Origin: Paenibacillus ehimensis NBRC 15659
Lineage (GTDB): Bacteria; Bacillota; Bacilli; Paenibacillales; NBRC-103111
Length of the DNA stretch: 38,936 bases
NCBI RefSeq assembly: GCF_004000785.1
Contig: NZ_BILX01000065.1
Coordinates: forward strand, 1-38,936
Direction: 5' to 3'
A program made the position numbers and the translations under genes. Within the stretch, counting starts at the first letter, position 1. Every line of letters starts with the position of its first letter. Below the pieces are notes generated by a model. The model was not told the origin of the DNA. It ran no database searches and saw nothing but the letters and a program-made list of their open reading frames with translations. Shown here piece by piece: positions 1 to 7,465 of the stretch.

Positions 1-193
1 CGCGACCCGGCTTGTCGTCTATGTCACCGATATGTACAGATACCGTCCGATCGTCAACAAAATTCAAGAAGAGCTGTGGGGCAAAGGACCTTATCCTCCA
101 CGGACGATTATTGAAGTCGACCGGCTGAATCAGGACGATATCGTGGAAGTCGAAGGCACGTTCTACGCTCCGCTCAAAAAAGGGAACCGCTAG
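1..193 (+). CDS. Rid (YjgF/YER057c/UK114) family protein, C-terminal part
   Basis: The reading frame is open from the window edge and ends at TAG 191-193, giving the last 63 residues. The stretch RPIVNKIQEELWG, followed by YPPRTIIEVDRLNQDDIVEVEG, matches the C-terminal half of Rid-family proteins, where the conserved Arg after the Pro-rich turn and the IEVE strand form the subunit-interface pocket. RidA-type members deaminate reactive enamine/imine intermediates made by PLP enzymes; many paralogues have other or unknown roles, so the substrate is not assigned. The start lies outside the window. A strong terminator follows at 231-270, so this is the last gene of its transcript. Confidence 0.8.
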   Translation, partial: ATRLVVYVTDMYRYRPIVNKIQEELWGKGPYPPRTIIEVDRLNQDDIVEVEGTFYAPLKKGNR

Positions 194-230
194 CCCACGC
201 GAGCCTTTCAGCGCAATCTGACGGAAGACC

Positions 231-270
231 GCCCTCCGCTCTGCCTTTATGGCATGGCGGAGGGCTTTTT
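231..270 (+). terminator. Rho-independent terminator of the Rid gene
   Basis: The arms GCCCTCCGC (231-239) and GCGGAGGGC (257-265) pair perfectly across a 17-nt loop and are followed by TTTTT. It sits 38 bp after the Rid-family stop. Confidence 0.9.
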
Positions 271-339
271 GCAAGGGGTATTGAAAATATTGGAATTACA
301 AAGAATCATACCCATGGAAAATGAATTTCCAAATTCCGG

Positions 340-437
340 TGTGCATAACCCGTTCTGTGAATATGTGAATAGTAGAAGCTTGCAAGCGCAATCCCCTCTC
401 GACAGGCTGTTTATTATGTGCATAACTCCGTGGATAA
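340..437 (-). promoter_or_regulatory. Cluster of DnaA boxes (intergenic)
   Basis: Read on the minus strand, two perfect TTATNCACA sites (TTATGCACA at 340-348 and 417-425) and three one-mismatch sites (ATATTCACA 356-364, CTATTCACA 364-372, TTATCCACG 429-437) fall in 98 bp, all in the same orientation. Two of them form a tandem TGTGAATA repeat on the plus strand. No dnaA or dnaN gene is nearby, so oriC is unlikely. DnaA-box clusters away from oriC are known in Bacillus and titrate DnaA or regulate neighbouring genes. No gene is supported between 271 and 578. Confidence 0.6.
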
Positions 438-506
438 CTAGGTGTCCGCACCGAAAATTCCCCCAGACACGGGGCGATTAATTGGTAATTGGCTTGGCTT
501 TCGCAG

Positions 507-566
507 CAAAAAAAGACTTCCTCACCTCGGGACGCTATGCGGTCCCCCAAGGCAGGGAAGTCTTAT
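507..566 (-). terminator. Terminator of the minus-strand efflux operon
   Basis: The arms AAGACTTCC (513-521) and GGAAGTCTT (556-564) are complementary. On the minus strand the second arm runs into a T-tract (plus-strand A-run from about 508 to 514). It lies just past the stop at 579 and closes the transcript coming from about 4010. Confidence 0.8.
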
Positions 567-578
567 TCCGAAGTCGTA

Positions 579-1106
579 TTACTTTTTCTTGTTGTGCATC
601 GACCGCAGCGCCGTACGGAAGTCGTCGTCCTTCATGGGAGCTTCGCCCGCTTGCCCGGACGGCAGCCCGGGCTTTGCCGGTTGGGCGAACCCGCGGAGCG
701 CCTGACGATATTCCGGGTCGGCAAGCTTGGCCGAAGTCCGCACGGCTTCCGCATTGGCTTCGGGGACAACCATCCGGTCCGCTTGAGCTATGGGCTTTTG
801 GCTTGCCCGAGCCTCAGCTGGCTGCTCCGAGGCCGAAGCGACGGTTTTGGCCTCGACTCCTTCCGGAGTCGCTGCAGGCTGTTCCGGCACTGAAGGCTGC
901 GGTTCGCGCTTCGGCGCCACGCTCCCTTGCGGAGCTGGCCCCGCGGGCGCTTCCGCTTGCCCCCGCTCCGACGCATCGTCCGAATGGCCGGGAAACTGCC
1001 GCTCGCTCCGGGGGACCGGCGCCGACATCATCGATCGCATGTTATAGAGGATAAGAACAATAACCAGAATGACGGCTATGGTTATGCAAATGACAGAAAC
1101 GGTCAT
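579..1106 (-). CDS. Small single-pass membrane protein with Pro/Ala/Glu-rich tail, unknown function
   Basis: The product is 175 residues. Residues 3-22 form one hydrophobic helix (VSVICITIAVILVIVLILYN). The rest is a low-complexity Pro/Ala/Glu/Gln linker and a short charged end. Two related motifs near the C-terminus, DPEYRQALRGF and DDDFRTALRSM, suggest a small repeated helix, perhaps a docking site. A good ribosome site (GGAGGAAG) precedes the ATG. It is the last gene of a probable four-gene transcript (HlyD, DHA2 pump, flavodoxin, this), 38 bp after the flavodoxin stop and directly before a terminator. I do not recognise a family. The composition fits an N-in membrane anchor with a flexible tail; topology is a guess. 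Confidence 0.7.
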   Translation of the reverse strand: MTVSVICITIAVILVIVLILYNMRSMMSAPVPRSERQFPGHSDDASERGQAEAPAGPAPQGSVAPKREPQPSVPEQPAATPEGVEAKTVASASEQPAEARASQKPIAQADRMVVPEANAEAVRTSAKLADPEYRQALRGFAQPAKPGLPSGQAGEAPMKDDDFRTALRSMHNKKK

Positions 1107-1144
1107 CTCGCTTCCTCCTTCCGTCCGCCTGAGTCATCCGCCGC

Positions 1145-1672
1145 TTAAGAACGAGCAAATCTCCGCGCAACCTCGGCAACCCGCTTCCCGAAGGCCCGGC
1201 CCAGCTCTTCGCCCTGCTTGCTGAGCAGCTCATCGCTATCGATCGGACACGTTACGCCCACACCGTAATACGAGCCGTACGTGGCGTTTTGCGGAAGATT
1301 GCCGGGCAGACCGACCACGATCATGCCTTGATGCAGCATCGGCGTCATCAGGCTGACCATCGTCGATTCGAGGCCTCCGTGCTCCGTCGCGGTCGTACAG
1401 AACACGCCGCCGATTTTATCGATCAGCTCCCCTTGCGCCCACAAGTAGCCGAGCTTGTCGATCCATGCTTTAAGCCCGGCGCTGATCGTTCCGAAATGCC
1501 CGGGACAGCCCCAAATAATCGCATCGGCCTCCGGAAGAGTCCTTACGTCCGCTTCCTGTACGCTGTGCACCTCCACCTCGGCGTTCTCGACGAGGGCCGC
1601 TCCCGCCGCTATGGCTTGCGCCAAGGCCTCGGTATGTCCGCCTTCACTATCGTACACGATATATAGTTTCAC
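1145..1672 (-). CDS. Flavodoxin-like NAD(P)H:quinone oxidoreductase (WrbA type)
   Basis: A cytosolic FMN protein of the flavodoxin/WrbA group, predicted to reduce quinones by two electrons. The phosphate-binding loop is visible at the N-terminus (VYDSEGGHTE), followed by the FMN-ring loops GCPGHFGTISAGLKAWID and TTATEHGGLEST. The length of about 175 residues is near the family norm. I place the start at GTG 1672-1670, because AGGAGGGGG lies just upstream at the right spacing; an ATG 24 bp further up would put the ribosome site inside the gene. The gene begins 49 bp after the DHA2 pump stop, so it is likely co-transcribed with the pump and MarR-controlled. Pumps paired with quinone reductases are typical of electrophile or quinone stress regulons (compare MhqR in Bacillus); that role is inferred here. 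Confidence 0.82.
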   Translation of the reverse strand: MKLYIVYDSEGGHTEALAQAIAAGAALVENAEVEVHSVQEADVRTLPEADAIIWGCPGHFGTISAGLKAWIDKLGYLWAQGELIDKIGGVFCTTATEHGGLESTMVSLMTPMLHQGMIVVGLPGNLPQNATYGSYYGVGVTCPIDSDELLSKQGEELGRAFGKRVAEVARRFARS

Positions 1673-1721
1673 TTTTATCCCCCTCCTGGTCCACAAGTTT
1701 TCCCTTGAGGTTCATCCGTTC

Positions 1722-3359
1722 TTATTGCGCCGTTTGTCCCGGGGACGGGAGCAGAATAACCTCCGTGCGCGCACTCGTCTCCTCCGGACTATGCAGGCTC
1801 CGCTTCGGTTTATCTTTTCTGACATCGCGCAGGAATACACTCAAGCCCAGACCGACTACCGAAATGATCGTCGTCCAGAAAAAGGCGTCGTTAATTCCCA
1901 TCACCGTGGACTGCAGCTTCGCTTGTCCGGCCAGCGTCATGACCGCTTGCGTTTTTGCTTCAGCCAGCGGCAGGTGCGCCGACGCAGCGATCCGGTTCAC
2001 GAGCGCATTGAACGAATCCATGAACGCCGGATCGGTCGTATCCATCCGGTCCGCGAAAGCGTCGTAATGGACGGTCGAACGATTCGTAAAAATCGTCGTA
2101 ATCAAGCTTGTCCCGATCGATCCGCTGATTTGGCGCAGCGTATTGGACATCGCCGTCCCGTGCTTGCTCAGCTCCCGCGGAAGCTGATTCATCCCGGCCG
2201 TCATGATCGGCATCATCAATAAAGACATCCCGAAATAACGCGCCATATAAATGGCAACAATATAACCGTAAGACGTTTCCAGCGTCAGCGTTGTGAATTC
2301 GTACGTCGTCACGGTCGTTATGATCATTCCGATGACCGCCAGCGGGCGCGGACCGATCTTGTCGAACAGCGTTCCGGAGATCGGCGACATGATCATCATC
2401 ACGATCGCCCCCGGCAGCATCATCAGCCCGGAATCGAGCGGCGTAAAGCCCCGCAGGCTCTGCAAATAAAGCGGCAGAAGAATCATGCCCGCAAACATGC
2501 TTGCCGTGACGAACACGTTGATCACGGTCGACAGCGTAAAGACGCCGTAGCGGAACACCCGCATATCCAGCATCGGATGGTTCGAACGCGATTGCTGGAT
2601 AACGAACGCGACGAGCAGAACGAGTCCGAGAGCGATGCAGGACAAGACCACCGTATCCTTCCATCCGCTGGACCCGGCTTCGCTAAGCCCGTACAACAGA
2701 AGCCCCACCCCGGAGATCGACGTGACCGTACCGAAGGTGTCCAGCTTGATTTTTTTTGGCTCTTCGATATTTTTCAGCTTGAAAAAAGCAATGACGAGCA
2801 CCAACACGCCGAACGGGAGCATCCCCGTAAACAGCCAATGCCAGTCGTAATTTTGCACAATCCATCCGGACAAGGTCGGTCCGACCGCCGGCGCGAACAT
2901 CATCGCGAGCCCGAACAGCCCCATGCCTTTTCCCCGCATCTCCGGCGGAAAGATGAACAGGATGACGCTCATCACCAGCGGAGTCAGAACGCCGCCGCCG
3001 ACCGCTTGGATCAAGCGTCCGGTCAGCATGACCGGGAAGCTTGAAGCGAGGCTGCAGATCAGCGCCCCTGCGGTAAAGGAGATCATCGCGATTAAAAACA
3101 ACCGGCGGACCCCAAGCCGTTCAATCAAGTACGCGGACAAGGGGATCAGAACCCCGTTCACCAGCATATAGCCGGTAAGCAGCCATTGCACCGTGCTCGT
3201 GCTGACGCCGAAATCGGCCGTCAGATGGGGGAGTGCGACGTTCAGCAGCGTCTGGTTCAGAATGGCCAGGAACAAGCCCAGCATCAGAACGGTCAATAAG
3301 CTCCCGTAACCCGACAAGCCGCCCCGGTTATCCTTCGTTTCTCGCGGAGAAGCCATCAT
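1722..3359 (-). CDS. DHA2-family MFS multidrug efflux pump (EmrB/QacA type)
   Basis: A 14-TM proton antiporter of the major facilitator superfamily, 545 residues, the usual DHA2 size. Family signatures in order: NVALPHLTADFGVS and VQWLLTGYMLV in TM1-2, RRLFLIAMISFTAGALIC after the motif-A loop, RLIQAVGGGVLTPL in TM4, and the antiporter motif C AMMFAPAVGPTLSGWI in TM5. The second half repeats the fold and ends with a hydrophilic tail. The gene follows the HlyD-like adaptor by only 15 bp, the standard EmrA-EmrB pairing, and both are divergent from a MarR regulator. Substrates cannot be read from sequence; lipophilic antibiotics, uncouplers or quinones are typical. The start could be either of the two adjacent ATG codons. 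Confidence 0.92.
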   Translation of the reverse strand: MMASPRETKDNRGGLSGYGSLLTVLMLGLFLAILNQTLLNVALPHLTADFGVSTSTVQWLLTGYMLVNGVLIPLSAYLIERLGVRRLFLIAMISFTAGALICSLASSFPVMLTGRLIQAVGGGVLTPLVMSVILFIFPPEMRGKGMGLFGLAMMFAPAVGPTLSGWIVQNYDWHWLFTGMLPFGVLVLVIAFFKLKNIEEPKKIKLDTFGTVTSISGVGLLLYGLSEAGSSGWKDTVVLSCIALGLVLLVAFVIQQSRSNHPMLDMRVFRYGVFTLSTVINVFVTASMFAGMILLPLYLQSLRGFTPLDSGLMMLPGAIVMMIMSPISGTLFDKIGPRPLAVIGMIITTVTTYEFTTLTLETSYGYIVAIYMARYFGMSLLMMPIMTAGMNQLPRELSKHGTAMSNTLRQISGSIGTSLITTIFTNRSTVHYDAFADRMDTTDPAFMDSFNALVNRIAASAHLPLAEAKTQAVMTLAGQAKLQSTVMGINDAFFWTTIISVVGLGLSVFLRDVRKDKPKRSLHSPEETSARTEVILLPSPGQTAQ

Positions 3360-3374
3360 CGCAGCTCCTTTCTA

Positions 3375-4010
3375 TTATTTTTTCGTCAATTTAACCGTGG
3401 CGTTCATTCCCGGCAGAACGGCATCCGAATAGTTGGTCATCGAGATTTTGACCTGTACCTTCTGCGTGACCTTCGTATAATTGCCGCCCGTATTGGCGGA
3501 AGGCAGCAAAGAAAATACGGAGTTCGTCACCTGTCCGATCTCTTCGACCTTGCCTTTGAGCGTCGTGCTGGCATCGCCGTCCACCGTAATGTCCGCCGCC
3601 GAGCCAACTTCAATGTTTTTCACGTCGGTTTCGTCCAGGTTGGCCGTAACGTACAGCTTCTTCATATCGACAAGCTGCGCCAGCGGCTGGCCGGGCTGCA
3701 CGATTTGGCCTTCCTTGGCCTGATTTTTGACGATCGTGCCGTCAATCGGGGCAGCGACGTTCACTGTTTTCGCCCCTTCGGCGACTTGGCCGACATTGCC
3801 GTTTTTGGTCACGATCCCGCCTTCCTTTCCGCTCCAAGCCGACAGCGTGCCGGCCGCCGGGGCGGATACCGCGATCACGTCGCCCGCCACCCGGGCATCT
3901 TCGGTTTTAATATATTTGGACGTCTGGTCGTAATAATAAAATCCGCCGAAGGCTAACAATACAATAAGAACCACGCCAATAATATTGGCTGCAAACATGC
4001 GACCTTTCAT
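3375..4010 (-). CDS. HlyD/EmrA-type membrane fusion (adaptor) protein
   Basis: A 211-residue membrane-anchored periplasmic-adaptor homologue. One TM helix lies at residues 8-26. A biotinyl-lipoyl-like half motif follows (VIAVSAPAAGTLSAW and later VAAPIDGTIVKNQAKEGQIVQPGQPLAQL), then a beta-barrel domain ending GMNATVKLTKK. The long coiled-coil hairpin of Gram-negative EmrA is reduced to a few residues between the two lipoyl halves, as usual in Gram-positive members. It is the first gene of the efflux operon, with a GGAGGAG ribosome site, and lies 15 bp before the pump. The upstream 160 bp hold a perfect inverted repeat, probably the MarR operator. Confidence 0.9.
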   Translation of the reverse strand: MKGRMFAANIIGVVLIVLLAFGGFYYYDQTSKYIKTEDARVAGDVIAVSAPAAGTLSAWSGKEGGIVTKNGNVGQVAEGAKTVNVAAPIDGTIVKNQAKEGQIVQPGQPLAQLVDMKKLYVTANLDETDVKNIEVGSAADITVDGDASTTLKGKVEEIGQVTNSVFSLLPSANTGGNYTKVTQKVQVKISMTNYSDAVLPGMNATVKLTKK

Positions 4011-4043
4011 TCGCTTTCTCCTCCATTATATTTTAATATATTA

Positions 4044-4064
4044 ATTACTTTGTGATAAAGTAAT
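4044..4064. promoter_or_regulatory. Inverted repeat, likely MarR operator
   Basis: Perfect 8-bp arms ATTACTTT and AAAGTAAT surround a GTGAT centre in the intergenic region between the HlyD gene and marR. The size and symmetry suit a MarR dimer. A related half site (TGATAAAACAACTTT) follows at about 4069-4083. That the flanking MarR protein binds here is inferred from position. Confidence 0.6.
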
Positions 4065-4172
4065 TTTATGATAAAACAACTTTAGCATGAAAAAAAACGG
4101 AACACAATTAGTAATAAAATCCGGTATACTGGATCTATCCAACCGATTTCGAACAAGCGTAAGGAGAAGCCC

Positions 4173-4646
4173 ATGTCTGCAAATCAGCCTCCGGACACGT
4201 CCGCTCATGAATTCGACGCGATGAACAGACTGACGGAAACGTTCCTGAAATACAAAATGAAGCTCATCGAACAAAAGCACAAAGAGCCGAATTGGCGGAT
4301 GAACAATACGAAATACCATATTCTCAAGGCCATCTACCATAACCCAAACTGCATGGTCGCCGATATCTCCAAGCGGTTGCAGCTCTCCTCCGGCGCAACG
4401 ACGATCGCGCTGAATCAGCTGGAGGAAGACGGCATGATCGTCCGTCTGCGCAGCGACTCGGACCGGCGCACCGTGCGGACCGCACTCACCGAGCAAGGCG
4501 CTTCCTTCGTGAAGAGCGCCATGGAAATCCGGCGGCAGCTGCTGACCGATATGCTTGAACCGCTTAGCGGCGAGGAGAAGAAGCAATTTTTCGCCATGAT
4601 CGACAAAATTACCGAACAGCTCGCCTTGAAGCTCGAACGGGAGTAA
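4173..4646 (+). CDS. MarR-family transcriptional regulator
   Basis: A 157-residue winged-helix repressor. The recognition region reads MVADISKRLQLSSGATTIALNQLEEDGMIVRLRSDSDRRTVRTALTEQG, with the wing signature DSDRR. The flanking helices form the dimer interface. AAGGAG precedes the ATG by 7 nt. It is transcribed away from the HlyD-DHA2-flavodoxin operon, the classic arrangement of a local repressor released by a toxic substrate of the pump. It probably also controls itself through the 4044-4064 repeat. The residues that sense the ligand cannot be identified; no obvious redox-active Cys pair is present, so control by oxidation (OhrR style) is less likely than by ligand binding. Confidence 0.9.
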   Translation: MSANQPPDTSAHEFDAMNRLTETFLKYKMKLIEQKHKEPNWRMNNTKYHILKAIYHNPNCMVADISKRLQLSSGATTIALNQLEEDGMIVRLRSDSDRRTVRTALTEQGASFVKSAMEIRRQLLTDMLEPLSGEEKKQFFAMIDKITEQLALKLERE

Positions 4647-4690
4647 TGGTTTCTTATCGCACCCCTGCGTTGCCGGCTACTGGATACAAT

Positions 4691-4734
4691 AAAAAGGCCG
4701 ATTTCTCTGTTCTCAGGAATATCGACCTTTTTCC
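4691..4734. terminator. Terminator between marR and the convergent WYL gene
   Basis: AAAAAGGCCGAT and ATCGACCTTTTT form a hairpin with one mismatch and carry T-tracts on both strands, so it can end both marR (plus) and the WYL regulator (minus). Confidence 0.75.
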
Positions 4735-4788
4735 TTACTGTTCAGATCAAGGGGGCCCGCCAACATGTTAAGGTTAAGCGGAACCTTT

Positions 4789-5700
4789 TTAAGAATAGTT
4801 CTCTATCATTTTATTTAAATAATTTCGAAAGTCTTCAACATAGGTTTTGGGCTCTACTATCACTAGATTTGTACCGAAACTTGCCAAAAATTGAAATCCA
4901 ATACTGTTTTGAGGAACATGGATTGTCGCTAAGAAAAATTCAGAACTGTAGTTTTCTATACTCTTTCGACCGTACCTTTCAATGAATTGATCTTTTATGC
5001 CAGGCGAAATCAACGCCTTAATAGCGACTAGTTGCAATTGATAACTTGCTTCTTGTTCTTGTTCAAATAAAAAATCTCTTGGGTTAAATGTTTTTTCATT
5101 CATCTCAAGATGATCGATCCTGGATAGTTTAAATGTTCTATATCTCATACGATGCAAACAGAATCCTTTCAAATACCAACTCGTTTCGCTAAAATGAAGC
5201 TGATATGGCTCGACAATTCTATTCGTTTCAACACCATTTTTATCAAGATAATCAAATGAAACCAGCCTTTTCTTTAATATTGACTCCTGACATATCTTCA
5301 AGGTTTGACGAATCTCAGACCGACCCTTCCAATCATAAAACGACAGGTGAATTGAACCTTTCGGAGACAATGGGCTAACCATTGCTTCTATTTTTTTTAT
5401 CGTCACTTCAACTTCTTCGCTAATTAGAATTTGTTCCAATCCGCCGAGCGCAGTCAATATATTCTCTAAGTCGGAGCTGCTTAAAAGACGTTTATCAAAT
5501 TTGTATTCCTCCATAATCCCGTAGCCACCATTAATTCCATTAACAGAATAGATAGGGATGTTTGATAAACTAAGCGTTTCCATATCACGAAGTATCGTTC
5601 TTTTGGAAACGTTAAATAATTGTGCGAATTCTCTTGTTGAAACGACCTCTTTTTTTAGCAATATCATTATTATGGATATTAATCTCTCAACCTTTTCCAT
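4789..5700 (-). CDS. WYL-domain transcriptional regulator (HTH_11, YafY type), copy 1
   Basis: 303 residues. The N-terminal helix-turn-helix reads STREFAQLFNVSKRTILRDMETLSLSNIPIYSVNGINGGYGI, the usual HTH_11/DeoR-like head with a Gly-rich wing. The WYL domain follows from about residue 140, with FDYLDKNGVETNRIVEPYQLHFSETSWYLKGFCLHRMRYRTFKLSRI; the SWYL stretch is the name-giving motif. A WCX-type C-terminal extension completes it. A good ribosome site (GAAGGAG) precedes the ATG. It is divergent from a VOC gene with a TGACA-N6-TGTCA palindrome between them. WYL domains sense small ligands or nucleic acids; the ligand here is unknown. Both genes are far more AT-rich than the flanking operons, which suggests joint acquisition. 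Confidence 0.88.
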   Translation of the reverse strand: MEKVERLISIIMILLKKEVVSTREFAQLFNVSKRTILRDMETLSLSNIPIYSVNGINGGYGIMEEYKFDKRLLSSSDLENILTALGGLEQILISEEVEVTIKKIEAMVSPLSPKGSIHLSFYDWKGRSEIRQTLKICQESILKKRLVSFDYLDKNGVETNRIVEPYQLHFSETSWYLKGFCLHRMRYRTFKLSRIDHLEMNEKTFNPRDFLFEQEQEASYQLQLVAIKALISPGIKDQFIERYGRKSIENYSSEFFLATIHVPQNSIGFQFLASFGTNLVIVEPKTYVEDFRNYLNKMIENYS

Positions 5701-5736
5701 ATAATTCTCCTTCTTTTTTGGTACTTTATTATAAAT

Positions 5737-5756
5737 GGTGACATGTATATGTCACC
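5737..5756. promoter_or_regulatory. WYL operator candidate, TGACA-N6-TGTCA
   Basis: A perfect palindrome with arms GGTGACAT and ATGTCACC around GTAT, lying between the divergent WYL and VOC genes. Its core TGACA-N6-TGTCA has the same spacing as the site next to the second WYL gene (10209-10224). A TATACT hexamer suitable as a -10 element for the VOC gene lies just downstream. Confidence 0.6.
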
Positions 5757-5802
5757 TCTTATAAATTATACTAAATTTATCACAAGAAGGAGGTATTGGT
5801 TT

Positions 5803-6267
5803 ATGTCAGCTATTGCGTATTTAAACTTTGATGGAGTTGCAGAACAAGCGATTGATTTTTATTCGAAGGCTTTACATGCGAATGAAGTAAAAAAAGTGAA
5901 ATTTAAGGATTTCCCACAAGATCCAAACTATCCATTGCCGGAAAATGAGCTAAATATGATTATGGATTCTTCAATAGAATTCGCAGGCGGGAAAATCATG
6001 ATGTCGGATATTTTGCCTTCAATGAAGATGGCAACAGGCGAGTTGGTGAAAGGAAATAATGTAGTTATTAGTCTAGTCATTGATGATAAACAAATACTGG
6101 AAAAATACTATAATAATTTGTCTGTCGGTGGCAATGTTATGATGCCGTTATCAAATACTCCTTGGTCTTCGTGCTTTGGATTGCTCGTTGATAAGTTTGG
6201 AGTTTGCTGGAAATTCAATCGTGACGCAGAAAAGTTACTTGATAGGCTCATTGCCAACAAACAGTAA
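5803..6267 (+). CDS. VOC-superfamily protein, PhnB-like
   Basis: 154 residues with the paired beta-alpha-beta-beta-beta units of the vicinal-oxygen-chelate fold. The opening AYLNFDGVAEQAIDFYSKAL and the middle EFAGGKIMMSDILPS are typical of the PhnB/3-demethylubiquinone-9 methyltransferase-like branch, as is the end WSSCFGLLVDKFGVCWKFN. These proteins are often resistance- or metabolite-binding proteins; members without an identified metal triad have no proven reaction. The start is set at 5803 because AAGGAGG (5787-5793) sits 9 nt upstream; an earlier in-frame ATG has no ribosome site and overlaps the promoter/operator. It is divergent from, and probably controlled by, the WYL regulator at 4789. 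Confidence 0.85.
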   Translation: MSAIAYLNFDGVAEQAIDFYSKALHANEVKKVKFKDFPQDPNYPLPENELNMIMDSSIEFAGGKIMMSDILPSMKMATGELVKGNNVVISLVIDDKQILEKYYNNLSVGGNVMMPLSNTPWSSCFGLLVDKFGVCWKFNRDAEKLLDRLIANKQ

Positions 6268-6319
6268 CTCATAACGGGCAGCATATTGAGAAGATTCTGC
6301 TGATACGATAGCCAAAATA

Positions 6320-6440
6320 TGTTATACTGCTCTTACCGAAACGGAATACCTAAAACCTATTTGGGATAATGTGGACTTTTCTGGAGACTCGTCTCTATTT
6401 TCGCCACACAAAGGCCGACTGGTCATTTGTGTGGTTTTTT
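6320..6440 (+). promoter_or_regulatory. Extended -10 promoter and short leader ending in a terminator
   Basis: TGTTATACT (6320-6328) is a good extended -10 element. About 105 nt later, CCACACAAA (6404-6412) and TTTGTGTGG (6426-6434) form a perfect hairpin followed by TTTTTT. In between, GGAGAC/GTCTCT forms another small stem. The terminator ends 23 bp before the ATG of a decayed ORF, so this could be an attenuator or a small RNA. It could also simply be the terminator of the VOC gene. I match it to no known riboswitch. Confidence 0.45.
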
Positions 6441-6463
6441 GCATTCAAAAAAGGAGGATGATT

Positions 6464-6707
6464 ATGAAATTATGGCACTATGTGTGGTAGGGACTGACGG
6501 ACGCGGATTGGAACGACGTCCACACGGCACTTATTCGGCCGATGGACATATTGCCTGGGCGATTTCTCTATCGGGGATCCGAATCCTGTGCAAACGATTA
6601 AGGAAGGAATCACTCGCTGGTGCGGAAACATTACTGCAGAGACAGGGGGCTATGAAACAACCCAAAAACTTGAAACACGTTTGAGCAATTCATCGCCGAT
6701 GTCGTAG
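6464..6707 (+). pseudogene. Decayed ORF with in-frame stop and frameshifts, unknown family
   Basis: A strong ribosome site (AAAGGAGG) precedes ATG 6464. The frame reads MKLWHYVW and then stops at 6488-6490. It continues in the same frame as LTDADWNDVHTALIRPMDILPG and stops again at 6599. Coherent coding sense then moves to another frame (GDPNPVQTIKEGITRW, then ITAETGGYETTQ) until a stop at 6705-6707, while a third frame reads FEQFIADVVAQYQGK over the end. This pattern fits an old gene broken by at least one nonsense mutation and two indels. I do not recognise the family with confidence. It is preceded by its own promoter-like element and a terminator hairpin. Confidence 0.5.
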
Positions 6708-6812
6708 CCCAGTATCAAGGGAAAGGGAGGCGGAACCACGGCGCAGCGGTTCCAAATCACGGGTCTTGCATTCCCCCCTACGTTAAGGCTATCTTAGTTT
6801 TGAAGACCCGCT

Positions 6813-7436
6813 CTAGAGCCGCGAATCCGCTCTCCCTTCCAAATTGCGCGCCGTTTCGCTTTTTTCCACCTGCTGCTCGTCGCGGAACGTGCCCAGCATG
6901 ACATCGAACAGCGGATTCGTTACGCCGTACCAGTAATGTTCGCTTTTGTAATGATGCCAGAGATGAACTTTCTTCATCCAGCGTCCCCAGGGCGTGATCG
7001 GCTTGATGGGACGATGGGCGACATAATGCGTCCATTCGTAGTAAAGCAGGAAGCTGATCACTCCCGTCATAAAAGCGACGGTCAGCACCGTATCCCGCGT
7101 CACCCCGTAAGCGATTAGCGCCGGTCCGGCCATGACCGGGAGGCTGTACCAGACAGGAAGGAACAGCAGCTTCAATTCGGTCGGGTAAATATGATGGTCA
7201 TAGTGCAGGCGGCGGAGCATGGCAAGCAGCAAGGGATGCCTTGGCGGCTTCATATGAAACAAAAAGCGATGAATCATATATTCGCTCAAGGCATACCCGG
7301 CCATCCCCATCACGAGCGCCAGCCAGATCGTCCCTTGATTCGCATGCGGCAAAATGACCGTCCAACCCGCCACCAGCAATACGCACATCACGCCAATATC
7401 AAAGTGGGTAAAAAACTCTTTGAGATATGGTTTCAT
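6813..7436 (-). CDS. Fatty acid hydroxylase/sterol desaturase superfamily membrane protein
   Basis: 207 residues with about four TM helices and the eight-histidine di-iron pattern of this superfamily: H56RFLFH61, H67, H78YDHH82, then HYVAH and HLWHHYKSEH near the C-terminus. The metal centre uses O2 to hydroxylate or desaturate lipid chains at the membrane face; the group also includes alkylglycerol monooxygenases that cleave ether lipids. The length is close to compact bacterial members. The gene begins 29 bp after the aldehyde dehydrogenase stop on the same strand, and a lysoplasmalogenase-like gene lies upstream of that, which hints at ether-lipid or fatty-aldehyde metabolism. The actual substrate is unknown. 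Confidence 0.85.
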   Translation of the reverse strand: MKPYLKEFFTHFDIGVMCVLLVAGWTVILPHANQGTIWLALVMGMAGYALSEYMIHRFLFHMKPPRHPLLLAMLRRLHYDHHIYPTELKLLFLPVWYSLPVMAGPALIAYGVTRDTVLTVAFMTGVISFLLYYEWTHYVAHRPIKPITPWGRWMKKVHLWHHYKSEHYWYGVTNPLFDVMLGTFRDEQQVEKSETARNLEGRADSRL

Positions 7437-7465
7437 CGCGCATCCCCTTCCGCAGTCCGGCTCGC

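Noticed and set aside
340..437. Chromosomal origin (oriC)
   Set aside because: DnaA boxes are present, but no dnaA, dnaN, rpmH or AT-rich unwinding element is nearby.
482..1054. Long plus-strand frame opposite the small membrane-protein gene
   Set aside because: Low-complexity, no ribosome site; it mirrors the Pro/Ala-rich minus-strand gene, which has a signal-like TM, a good ribosome site and a terminator.
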